Part shown: positions 52,660-64,000 of the stretch, one piece after another
Layout of the letters: every line of letters starts with the position of its first letter
How positions within the stretch are numbered: position 1 is the stretch's first letter
DNA from: Ecdyonurus torrentis
Lineage: Eukaryota; Arthropoda; Insecta; Ephemeroptera; Heptageniidae
DNA: 64,000 nucleotides
NCBI GenBank assembly: GCA_949318235.1
Contig: OX439130.1
Location: 44,359,804 to 44,423,803 of the forward strand
Reading direction: 5' to 3'
Made by a program: the position numbers and the translations under genes
The notes under the pieces: model-generated
What the model was told of the DNA's origin: nothing
Seen by the model: the letters and a program-made list of their open reading frames with translations, nothing else
The model's database searches: none

Positions 52660-53070
52660 ACATAATTAGCAGATATTGGTTGCATAATCGTGAATAATTC
52701 ATGCCAACCTAATGAAAACATCAATCTATCAATCAAAGCCTCTTGTTTCACCTTGGAAGTTAATTGTGTTTGATTGCAAGATTAGTGCAAGTTATCATAA
52801 CTGTTATCAATGCACTTTTAATTAAATCACCTAAAAAAAGTAGAAGTTCCATAATAACTATCGTATAATATACAAAAATTTCAATCACCGTAATAATAAT
52901 TATTATTATCATTATTTGAGTGAGAGTTGACTTAACAAAAGAAGGTATTATCGATTGATTAAATACAATCTACACATGATACACACAGATAATATCTTCT
53001 GATGATTGCATCTGTTATATATTAAAGAAATTCATAATATGAACTATTTCTATAAATAAGTAACCTCTGA
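52660..53070. promoter_or_regulatory. Candidate enhancer with clustered TGATTGAT, GATA and TAATTA motifs
   Basis: This stretch lacks microsatellites and is dense in developmental-factor-type sites. These are ATCAATC (52720-52726), ATCAATCA (52728-52735), TGATTGC (52771-52777), GTTATCA (52791-52797 and 52803-52809), TTTAATTAAATCA (about 52817-52829), ATCGATTGATTAAA (52950-52963) and TGATGATTGCAT (about 53000-53011). TGATTGAT-type sites are bound by Exd/Pbx-Hox complexes, TTATCA is the GATA-factor core on the reverse strand, and TAATTA is a homeodomain core. No frame is coherent. Such motifs also arise easily in AT-rich DNA, so clustering is the only evidence. Confidence 0.38.
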
Positions 53071-54354
53071 GTTAACTCTTGCGTAAACTTTTTTTTCCAA
53101 TCTTATACAATAATAAGAATTTTTATTAACTCAGCCTATTATTCATAATAACAAGAAGCTACGACAAGCATTGGTCTTGTTGTTCATATATTTATAATTT
53201 ATTACGTACAATAATAAAATAATTTAACGCAAATATGAAATACATGTTTCAAAATAGTCCGAAGAGGTTCCGTAAAACAAAAATAAGAATCTTAATAGCA
53301 TTTAATTTTAAAAAAATACAATTAGTTTTCTATTACTTGAATCACAAACAAAAATAAAAAGATAAAATTTTAAATTAGTTTATTTGGAGAAAACACTTGT
53401 AGTATGCATGAGTACTTCAATATATCATCAATTTTTTTTATTTGGATACAAAAAAACAGCCAAGTTCCTTATTTACATTTTTTTGCGAGAGATATAACTG
53501 TATTTTGGAACATAATACGGGATCCTTTTAAATATACAAAAAGTTTGTAATACGGTTGATATTATTGTTAGGTTTTTGTTTTTTTTTTTTTTTTTTGAAA
53601 AAAATTGTAATCAGTAATCACCAATTGATTGGGGAAAAAGATGGAATATAGAATGGCCTTAGTTAAATAAAATTTACATTCCAATATTTATTTTTAATAA
53701 TGAAACATCAAATATAAGGAAGTAAGTCATATTATTTTCATTACAACCAATAAAACCAATTATTTGCATACAAGTTTCAACTCTGTTGAAATATATCATG
53801 CATTATTGTTACCCAATACTTCAAAAATTTCATATTTATACATTAAAAATATCAAAAATTTAAAACATTCTATGAAATTAAAAGATGATAATTTATCAAA
53901 AGACTTTACTGAACACAAATTCAAAGATATTTTATTTTTCAATTTTTGTTTCATTTTATTAAAAAAATTATAAATATTAAAAAATTCCATCATGGATTAT
54001 AATTGTTAAAAAAATATATACAAATATATATATTAACAAACAGTAATTTTTAGACGAAATCTTTACTTTATATATTTTGTTCCATTTAAAAAATATTTTT
54101 AAATGTGAAATATGAAAAAAAGTTGTTGTTTTTTTTAATATTTTGAAGCTATGTACACAGTATTCATAAAACAAAATTAATATTGTCATTTTTTTTTTTT
54201 TTTTTTGTAGAAAAAAATATGGAAGCTTTTATATTTTGTGACATAAATGAAAAGGTGTGCAAAACTTTTAGGCAAACATAAAAAAACAAAAGTGATGGAT
54301 TGGTAAGAGATGAGAATCGTATAGCGTGTGCACTAGGGAGAACTTTTCGAAATG

Positions 54355-54357
<3 letters not shown>
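53071..54357. other. AT-rich DNA, no gene seen
   Basis: AT-rich, with a T run near 53578-53596. The + strand frame of 69 codons at 53764-53973 overlaps a minus-strand frame of similar length. Both have noise-like composition. Confidence 0.5.

Positions 54358-54436
<79 letters not shown>
54358..54436. repeat. (GA)n microsatellite
   Basis: A perfect (GA)n tract of about 78 bp. Confidence 0.97.
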
Positions 54437-54438
<2 letters not shown>

Positions 54439-55678
54439 AGAGCTTGATGAAGACAGCAGATGAAAAACGAACGATACGTTAATATAAAAAATTTCACACA
54501 GTTTTGCTGCATTTGTAGAAAAATGATAGTGAGAAGAAAAAATACACATATTATATATAAGAGAAAAGAGATGATATAAAGTAAAAGGGAAAAAGAAAGG
54601 GGGTCTAACTAAAAGGTCATTACTCTTAATTTTTGCTGACGTAACATCTAAACAAAAGAAAACTTTCTTTTTTTTTTTTTTTTTTACCAAATCTATAAGA
54701 TGATGAAGAAAAAAAAAAAAAAAATAATAATGCTTTTCATTTTTATTGTTTTATTTATTTATTTATTTTCTGTCTGAAATTATATGACCTAAAATACTTA
54801 GTCTATGTTAACGTAAAGTAAATTACAAACATAAAAATATAAATGTTAAAGAATGATATGTAATATTTTATGACACTTTTTTTATGTATTTTTATAATAA
54901 AAATATAGGAAGTTGTAGAGACAGAGAAAAAAAAACTATGACAATTTTTTTTATGTTTACTAAATAAATTTTATTACATTTTTGTAACTAAATTTTGTAA
55001 ACTTTTACATTAAAAATATATTTTTATGTTGATGTAGAGAAAAGTTTTTAAAAACCATAGTAACAAAACAGAAAAAAAAATGTGACTTTACTTCGGTGTA
55101 AAAGAGAGGTAAAACAAGTGCCTGATACCGCATTCTAAAATGTATATGTAAGACTTTTAGACACCAAATTGGAAGCTTGTAATTAAATTTATATATAGTA
55201 TTAATATCTGCATCATATGCTTTAATTAAAATTACGCTATACTAAAAATTATTATAATTAATATTTTTAATTTCATTTTTTGTCTCTAAAAAATTTTTTT
55301 TTATTATTTATAATTTATATTTTCGAGAATGTAATATTTTTAAACAAGTGTAAAAGTAGTTTTTATTTATTATTAGATTTTGTAAACATGTTTTTACATT
55401 AACATAGAAGTTCATTTAAACTTTAACATTTTTCATTAAAAAAAAAATATTTTTAACTTATATATAGGTTTCATATCTGGAGAGTAAATAAATATTAATT
55501 TTAAAAATATTTGATCTTTTTAAAATATTTTCATGACATAAAACATTATGATTCCATACAAAAAATAACGTGTTATAATCAGTAAAATATTATATTAAAT
55601 AGTTCATTTTGCATGCGTTTGTAATAATGAAACTACCCAAAAATGGTTCAGAAAACTTTTGCTAAGTCTAGTGTATAC
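54437..55678. other. AT-rich DNA with T/A runs, no gene seen
   Basis: A T run at 54669-54686 and an A run near 54709-54724. A repeated TTTTGTAAAC...TTTTACATTAA theme occurs at about 54993-55013 and 55379-55401. No supported gene. Confidence 0.45.
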
Positions 55679-55716
55679 TTTTGGCGATAGACAACAATGG
55701 TTTCCTATCGCCAAAA
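55679..55716. other. Perfect 12-bp hairpin
   Basis: TTTTGGCGATAG (55679-55690) and CTATCGCCAAAA (55705-55716) are perfect inverted copies around a 14-nt loop. The stem contains a GGCGAT block that is uncommon in this AT-rich DNA. It is too short for a typical animal pre-miRNA, and the loop and flanks do not extend the pairing. Confidence 0.8.
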
Positions 55717-56682
55717 TAAAACGTAAATCGTCGGATAAGATTTCAATGATTGTAAAAACACACAATTACAATGCAATTTTAAACCTTATGTTAAGACCTG
55801 AAATGTGAGAATCGCTTTTTTTTTATGCAACACTTCAACTCTAATGCGACAAAATGTGCATTTAAAACACTTGCATGCACATTTTTTAGTCCACTTAAAT
55901 TTATGAAAAAAACAACAAGAAGATTGAATTAAGCTATCTGAAATGAAAGATGTCATTGTAAGAAAAAAAGAAGTAAATAATGCAAGTAGTGAAAAACAAT
56001 TCCTATATTATGAAAAGTCACTGATATAAGCAGCTTAAAATATAGCTGTTTTTTCCACTCTATCGATTTTTAAAATTAGCTTTACTGTTATACGTATTTT
56101 TAAATAGATTGCTTAAAAAAAATTAACGTTAAGGGATGTTTACATATATATCGTATTACATAATTATGAAAAGAGGCTTGGTTTTTGATGAAAGTTAAAT
56201 ATTGATATTAGGGACATTATAATGTAGCAAAATATTGCGAAAACCTTCAAGAGGGTTATTGTATATATAGACATAAACGTATACATATATATACGTATAT
56301 ATATAGATAAGGATATGTGAAAGGGAAAGGGTGTTATGGACACTTCTGTGTATAATAATATAGCAAGTTAATGTTGAGTTTGTAGGCGGATATGTGGAGA
56401 AGGAGAGGGAGAGGAAAGAGAAATTCTGGTGGAATATTCTACTGACCAATCAAGCATACTGTAGTATACAGTATAAAACCTTTTTCCCAGCAGCTACTCA
56501 TGAATAATAATTATCGTGTGTATATTGAGATATCCGATTTACAGTTAGATGAAACGCTATATTGTATGTCAAATGATAATAATGATATAACACTAAAGCT
56601 ACACAAATGCAATTAAATTTTGAACTGTGATATCATTTCTCAAGTACAATTATTGAAATAGTTAGTTTCCAAATCAAGTCTA
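55717..56682. other. AT-rich DNA, no gene seen
   Basis: AT-rich, with a (TA)-rich patch at 56275-56310. No supported feature. Confidence 0.5.
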
Positions 56683-56950
56683 TGGAGCAGTGTGCTGTGG
56701 TATGACGAATTGGAGATCACAAGTTCTTTTCTCAGAGGGTATAATATGGGACTTTTTCAGAGACTGCATGGTATGCACTGAATGTGCTCTCGTGTTCTCC
56801 GCACGTTGATGACCGTGTGTATGTCACTGTGTCACAGGTAATACAGTAGTGAGAGATGTTAAGGCTTTTCAGTATGCACCAATTAGTCCAGGCAGTGTAA
56901 GGTGGTAGTGGCCCACGTCAAGTCAGAGGTATCTCGGGATGGTTCACCAA
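56683..56950 (+). mobile_element. Possible degenerate tRNA-derived SINE
   Basis: The segment is clearly less AT-rich than its flanks. Near its start GGAGATCAC-AAGTTCTTTTCTC (56712-56733) resembles a worn B-box region of the type GATCACAGGTTCGATTCTC. GAGCAGTGTGCTGTGG (56685-56700) may be a degenerate A-box region. Downstream blocks (GGTGGTAGTGGCCCACG, ATCTCGGGATGGTTCACC) match none of the other SINEs here. It may be a third, old SINE family or an unrelated complex island. Confidence 0.3.
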
Positions 56951-57750
56951 TCCACCTCGTCTCGTTCATTTGTGTTAAACTAGCACCAGTTTTACTAAAA
57001 CATTTTTATTTCTAATAAAAGCACGAAAAATATAAATCTAAAGGTAAAAAGTAAGTCTGTTAAACTTATTTTGGTAATAATGTATTACCTGATTAGCTTT
57101 TAGTCCAGTTAACATTAAGTAATATTTTCAATAATTTGTGATAAATATGCTTTTAAAAAACATTAAAATTTCACATTGCGAAATATTTCTCCATACATTT
57201 ATACACACCATACTATACATTACAGTAAATTCAAATGAATTTCATATAACATTAAGAATATAATATATATAAATACATACTGTATAATTTTTCATTATGT
57301 CACAAACTAGAAAAATTAGAATTTAATTCTAAAAATGTTATCCTAACATTTATCATGGTCATACACAAATGCTTCAAACCCATACACAAATATAAAACGT
57401 TCATTAATTTAAGCTGCTTACTTTTGGAGGTGGGCTCACATAGTTGTACATGAATTAATAAATATTAACTATTTTTTTATAGATTTTTTTTCTATGTAGT
57501 AATTTTGTAGAATAAGAATTAAAAAGCATAAATACTAATTAGTAATTATGTATATAATATAAAACAAATACATTTTCATAACAACAACAATGTAATTGTG
57601 CGTTACAAAAAGTGGTAGTTGTATATTTTTAATGAGATTTACCAGAGCTTTAATAATAGCTTTTACTTTTCTTTTTATGAAGAATCCAATTATCGTAATT
57701 AGGAAAAAAAAAGTTAGAAATTTGCTCTCACTTTTTTTTATCGCTATTTT
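56951..57750. other. AT-rich DNA, no gene seen
   Basis: AT-rich, with no supported feature. Confidence 0.55.
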
Positions 57751-57780
57751 ACTTCATAAAATTTTATTGTATAGGTAAGG
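57745..57780 (+). other. Candidate recursive splice (ratchet) site 3
   Basis: TTTTATTGTATAG ends in AG at 57773-57774, followed at once by GTAAGG (57775-57780). The upstream DNA is T-rich (CTTTTTTTTATCGCTATTTTACTTC). The donor half is nearer to consensus than at the other two candidates, but the pyrimidine tract is weaker because of interspersed A. Confidence 0.28.
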
Positions 57781-58166
57781 TAGAAGGAATATTTAAATTT
57801 AAAAAAAGGTGTATTTTATTCTCAAGAGTACAACATAAGACTTTACTGAAAATAACACGGTGCAAGGTGTTTTGTGTTTGTGAGAGAGAAAGAAAGAAAA
57901 GAGAGAAAAAAGTTGGCAAGTCGTTAAATGAACTTTGCTCATTTACTGAGGAAATTACAACAGTGTACACAATTTGAAAATGTTGTGTGTTTGTGTGTGT
58001 GAGTTGAGAGAGCGAGTAAAGTAACATTTTCGTAAAGTGAGTTACAGTGAGGTGAGTAGTGAAGTACGAGTTACGAGGAGAGAGAGAGAGAGTATAATTT
58101 TGCGTGATGGCAAGAGGAAAGTAAGAAGAAGTATGGAATACAATTAAGACACAAAATGCAACATGT

Positions 58167-58168
<2 letters not shown>
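57781..58168. other. Purine-rich, mildly complex DNA
   Basis: Contains many GAGAG, GTGAG and AGTAGTGAAG runs and a GTGTGTTTGTGTGTGTG stretch. GAGGTGAGT (about 58049-58057) is a donor-like sequence, but nothing upstream supports an exon. No gene is called. Confidence 0.35.

Positions 58169-58249
<81 letters not shown>
58169..58249. repeat. (GA)n microsatellite
   Basis: A perfect (GA)n tract of about 80 bp. Confidence 0.97.
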
Positions 58250-58252
<3 letters not shown>

Positions 58253-59560
58253 TAAAATGTAGAAGTTAGATTTTATACGAAAGAAACAAAATTTTCAAAG
58301 GTGTAAAAATGAACTAAAACAAGAATATAAAGTAATTTTTTTGTTTCTTATTATTGTTATTACTCCCAAAGTTGAATCATAACTGGTATAAAAAATAGTA
58401 GATAGATTTTCTTGTGTTAAATGATTGTAAAAATGACCAATTTTTATATGGTAAACAAATATCAGTACCGTTAACATGCAAGAGAGAGAGGGGGGGGGGA
58501 GAAAAATAGTATTACCTATAAACATATCAATGATCTCACACGATTGATAGCACTGATTTGTGATTAAAAGAAAGAAGCAGAAACAGGAAAAATAAACTAC
58601 CATAAACATGAAAGTTACAGAAAAATGATGAGATAACTCCAGATATAACCATATAAGAACCAATTCTTTCAATAGCAATCAGTAGTTATAGGCATTTAAT
58701 TACTGTATAGAGAGAGTTGCATATAGGATCTATTTGATGTAAAAATACTATTATTATACTATATTATAGAATACTATATTAGAAGAAGTAAAAGCATAAA
58801 TTAAATGTTTAATAAAAGTACAGGAATTATTTTATTGCTAAATAATTGCATTTTACTTACTGATGCTAAGTAAGACTTGTAAAGCTATAACAATTGATAA
58901 TTTAACCTTCGTGTAAAAAACAAACAAACCTTATGTGATGTCTCTCCAAAAACAAATCATAAATATAAAAATGTAACGAACGAAGTTAATAGCTATTTTA
59001 TTTCTCTTGTATATTGAACGTAAACTCAATATTGTTTTTATTCCATACATAATTTTAATTAGATTTAATCGCATTAAAATATTAAATAAATTTAATCTAT
59101 TAAATTTATCAGTCATTTTAAAAACGATTAACATCAAATATTTATAAAATATAATATTTAATTTAATTGAAGTTGATTTATGTAGTGTAAAATTATTTGT
59201 ATACCAATCAACAGTTGCGATGACCAGTATGAGAAAAGCCAATATTTCATATTATATCAAAATCAGTATAAAATGATGGAGGAAAAATGTTCATTTTGTT
59301 AAAAGATTTTCTTTTCATCCACTGAATAGATAAAAATTCACTAAAAGCTCTTGTATGTAGAATATTTTTCTGCTTTCAATACCAAAGGGTTTTTTGGTCT
59401 TATTTAAAAAAAAAAATTAAAAAAAAAAAAAAAAAAAACGTCAAAGAGAATGCACAACTGTGTGTTGTTGTTTTTTTAATCAAATAAAAAAGACAAACAT
59501 TAAAAAAAGACGAGGGTAAAAATTACATAAGAGAAGTTCAATAAGCAATCAGACTAGATG
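58250..59560. other. AT-rich DNA, no gene seen
   Basis: A GA tract with a nine-G run lies near 58480-58500. Minus-strand frames at 58295-58678 (127 codons) and 58931-59242 (103 codons) are hydrophobic or K/N/I-rich with no motif or splice support. They are attributed to chance. Confidence 0.45.
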
Positions 59561-59890
59561 TTGGCAATATTCTATACGTTTGTGTAGGCGAGTCACAAAT
59601 ACACACACACACGAGTTTCGTTCTTTCTTTTTTTTTTTCCAAATGTCCTGGCTTTTTGTGAAGATTAAAATTCTGCGGAGCATCACAGGCAAAGGTCCCA
59701 AGAGAGTCTCTCTCTCTCTCTCTCTCTCTGTTTCTCTCTCTCTCCACTATATGTACAGCTCCACATAGCGTAACGGTAGAATAGGATGATTCCATTTCAA
59801 ATGTGACATATTTTTTTCACTCTCCAAAGAGGTCATAAGGACACACAAGGTGACCACGAAGATTGCCGTATTGTTAGGACCAAATATAAT
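59561..59890. other. Complex island around a (CT)n tract
   Basis: Higher-complexity sequence (ATGTCCTGGC, TCTGCGGAGCATCACAGGC, AGGTCATAAGGACACACAAGGTGACC, AGATTGCCG) flanks (CT)n at about 59706-59745. AGGTCA (59830-59835) and AGGTGACC (59848-59855) resemble nuclear-receptor half-sites. No coherent gene is seen. Confidence 0.3.
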
Positions 59891-59961
59891 TTACTTCTTC
59901 GATCTCTTTTATATCTTTTCTTTTTGTACAAAATCTTAAATGTATAGTGTGCCATGAGTGT

Positions 59962-61770
<1,809 letters not shown>

Positions 61771-61851
<81 letters not shown>
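61771..61851. repeat. (TA)n microsatellite
   Basis: A (TA)n tract of about 80 bp. Confidence 0.97.
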
Positions 61852-61855
<4 letters not shown>

Positions 61856-61861
61856 TTAAAT

Positions 61862-62050
61862 TGTGAAATAGCGTGCCGGAGATGAGAAGCAAGTTAATGA
61901 GATGCGATGAACCACATCATTAACATCTTACATTAGAACAAGCGATGATGGACAGATAAACCTGTGTTTTTCATGTATTTGCAGGAAATGATGGGGAGGC
62001 GCTCCTTTCTCTACATTATATATTCGTGCATTATTGTAGAAACACGCTAA
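61862..62050. other. Complex island with an acceptor-like site
   Basis: Higher-complexity DNA (AGCGTGCCGGAGATGAG, GCGATGAACCACATCATTAAC, AGCGATGATGGACAG). TTTTCATGTATTTGCAG ends at about 61984 and is followed by GAAATGATGGGGAGGCGCTC. One frame after the AG is open for about 32 codons without a recognised motif. It is a candidate exon edge or regulatory island, with low support for either. Confidence 0.28.
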
Positions 62051-62907
62051 CTCTGTTTGTTATTATTATGCACATATTATATTAGTTAATAAAAACATTA
62101 TATTACAATTTTATTTAAATAATTATATTGGTAGTTTTATTGATTTTTTTTTTCATGAGTTGTTGTATAAGTGTATATTATTGATTATTATCTTAAATCA
62201 ATGGATATGAACCTTATATTTTGAATTTATATAAAAAAAATGTTAGAAATTTATGCTGTTTGATTCTATTAATTCTGTTGCAACGCGGGGAGCGGTAAAT
62301 GAAATCAATAAAAATTACATACGAAGAACTTTGTATTATGTTCTGTGCAATACTGTACTTTAAAAAAGCACTTTACATAACCAACCTCTTATTCTTTATT
62401 GATCACAAAATACTTAAATTTTTCTTAAAATCATAATTCTGCACTTTGCTACAGTAAATACTTAAAAAAACTCTAACAATTTTATCATTTTTCATCCGAC
62501 ACACACATTTCCACTAAAATTCACAAACAGACACGCGTACTTTTCAATATACATCAAAACCATATTGTAAAATATATATCTATTGAAGATTGATAAAATC
62601 ATTGAGTATTCACATTTTCTATTTGATGTACTACATAAATTTGTGTACATAGAGAGAATCTTTGTGTTATACTTACGTGTACTTTAGTCTGACGTAAAAA
62701 TCTCCTGAGAAATAGTTTTTTTTTTTTTTCTTTTTTTCTTTTTTTCTTTCAACACACAGTTCCAATGTAAAGCACACACAGACAATATAGCTTATATAAT
62801 AATGTGACGTGCTCTCTATAAAATCCACCATTTTATACAATGTTCAAACATGACTCGTATTTAGTACGCGACGATGCTTTAATTACTATCAAAATAGAAG
62901 TGAGCTC
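62051..62907. other. AT-rich DNA, no gene seen
   Basis: AT-rich, with no supported feature. Confidence 0.55.
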
Positions 62908-62932
62908 TTTTTTTTTTTTTTTTTTTTTTTTT
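62908..62932. repeat. Poly(T) tract
   Basis: A run of about 25 T. Confidence 0.92.
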
Positions 62933-63002
62933 GTTACGTTGTTTTAAATACGCTTTTTGGATTTGTTTTTATTGTGGGGTTTAGTGTGTGTGTATGTATA
63001 TG

Positions 63003-63026
63003 TATATATATATATATATAAAAAAT

Positions 63027-63057
<31 letters not shown>

Positions 63058-63058
63058 T
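63003..63058. repeat. Interrupted (TA)n microsatellite
   Basis: Two (TA)n blocks are separated by AAAAAATT. Confidence 0.93.
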
Positions 63059-63156
63059 TCATAGAAACAATGCACCACTTTTTCTCTGCTGGTATCGTCA
63101 TCAGCGAAATACAAATTTTTGTCTGGACATTAAAATTATATTCATGTTAATGTTAT

Positions 63157-63360
63157 GCATTTGAGAGGTGCATGATTTATGTGATAGTTCCGTCCAGTCT
63201 GCCTAGAAGTTTTCACGATTTCTTTTGGATATCTTGGCCAATGCCGGGCTGTGTATTTATACCATGGCCAGCTAGTGTGTAAGGTTTCCAATACGTGATA
63301 AGACAATGTCTTGTTGGTACTATGGTAAAGGTGTAGCATAAAAACACAATTTGACAATAT
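63157..63360 (+). mobile_element. 5'-truncated SINE, family A
   Basis: Aligns by eye with the body and tail of the SINE at 17169-17570. Shared blocks include GCATTTGAGAGGTGCATGAT, a CTGCCTAGA block, CAATGCCGGGCTGTGTA, TGATAAGACAATGTCTTG and GGTGTAGCATAAAAACACAA. The tRNA-like head is missing. The minus-strand frames across it are SINE artefacts. Confidence 0.82.
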
Positions 63361-63368
63361 AACATATA

Positions 63369-63385
63369 CCCCCCCCCCTCCCCCC
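63369..63385. repeat. Poly(C) tract
   Basis: A C run with one T interruption directly follows the SINE copy and is followed by A runs. Confidence 0.9.
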
Positions 63386-64000
63386 AAAAAAAGTTGTTAA
63401 AAAAAAGCGTATTTCCTCTGTGATTGTAAATAAGTAATCTGCTGGTAAAAAAATAAAACAATAATATATAATAACAAAAGTTAATATGTTGTAAATTACT
63501 TTAATCTTCAAGTTTAGCAAGTTTTTTGGTATGATTTAAAAAAATGTTGCACTACAAAATGAAGTATAAAGTAAATATTATGTAATTAAAATTGGAATAA
63601 AAATTATGACTTTTTTTTATTGGCCCAGGCAGTTTAGAGTAACAAAGAGTTAAAATAAGTGTTGGTCTTATTATAATTTACAATTATAATCAGAATCATT
63701 CTAACCAATATTAAAAAAAATTTAAAAAATAAAAAAACGTGAAAAAAAAATATACGTAAAGTATACCAAGAAGAAAATTGATGTAATATTTAAACAGAGA
63801 CAATAACTTATTGTTTTTTAAACAACTTAAAGTTTGAAAACTTACACGTAATAAGAAGTGTTAATATTACTCTATTATGGAAACAATTGCCAGTAAGTTT
63901 GTATATAAAAGGTTAATAAAGTTTTTAAATAAAAAACGAATTTTATATATTTTTTTTCATTTATTTGACGTTAAATGCTCTATTTTTTTTTCAATTTAAA
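63386..64000. other. AT-rich DNA, no gene seen
   Basis: AT-rich sequence to the window edge, with no supported feature. Confidence 0.6.

Noticed and set aside
58295..58678. 127-codon minus-strand hydrophobic frame
   Set aside because: No signal-anchor architecture, family motif or splice support. Its composition fits chance T-rich sense codons.

Overview
This is an AT-rich eukaryotic window with no recognisable protein-coding gene and no canonical tRNA, rRNA or CRISPR locus. The longer open frames are mostly read through (AG)n, (CT)n, (TA)n, poly(A) or poly(T) tracts, or are the size expected by chance in AT-rich DNA. The very dense dinucleotide microsatellites, tRNA-derived SINEs and small terminal-inverted-repeat (TIR) elements fit an invertebrate nuclear genome. 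An arthropod is my best guess: the SINE internal motif ATGGCAAATGCCGGG resembles, from memory, a central domain seen in insect and other invertebrate SINEs. That assignment is an inference. The window is most easily read as intergenic DNA or part of a very long intron.

Mobile elements, left to right. A 5'-truncated SINE lies at about 3290-3430. A near-palindromic TTAA-flanked MITE is at 6976-7291. A TA-flanked MITE copy (17064-17699) is split by a full SINE with RNA polymerase III A and B boxes (about 17169-17570). A fold-back element built from 33-bp subrepeats is at 33306-33524. A 1004-bp TIR element (41520-42523) sits inside a (TA)n microsatellite. A second SINE family with another tRNA-like head lies at about 50050-50345, with a tRNA-like relic in reverse at 50555-50632. 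An intact copy of the TA-flanked MITE is at 51321-51551. A weak tRNA-like relic is near 56683-56950 and another truncated SINE at 63157-63360. All four copies of the SINE superfamily with the shared core lie on the + strand.

Possible function. Three + strand sites join a pyrimidine tract and AG directly to a 5' splice-like GT (junctions 21615/21616, 49959/49960, 57774/57775). This is the architecture of recursive splice (ratchet) sites, which would fit a long + strand intron. Several islands of more complex, less AT-rich sequence stand out from the background and are candidate cis-regulatory DNA. The best is 52660-53070, with repeated TGATTGAT-type, GATA-type and TAATTA-type motifs. The CRE octamer TGACGTCA occurs seven times in the window. 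A few short frames have residue composition unlike AT-rich noise (1084-1212 minus, 6048-6191 minus, 7324-7560 plus, 46301-46562 plus), but none has an identified family.

The rest is AT-rich single-copy-looking sequence broken by microsatellites. The largest are the (CT)n block at 20762-20940, the (TA)n tract at 59965-60101, the (GA)n tracts at 26770-26866 and 38187-38278, and the (TA)n(CA)n(TA)n compound at 48041-48209. All calls were made by reading the sequence, without database searches.
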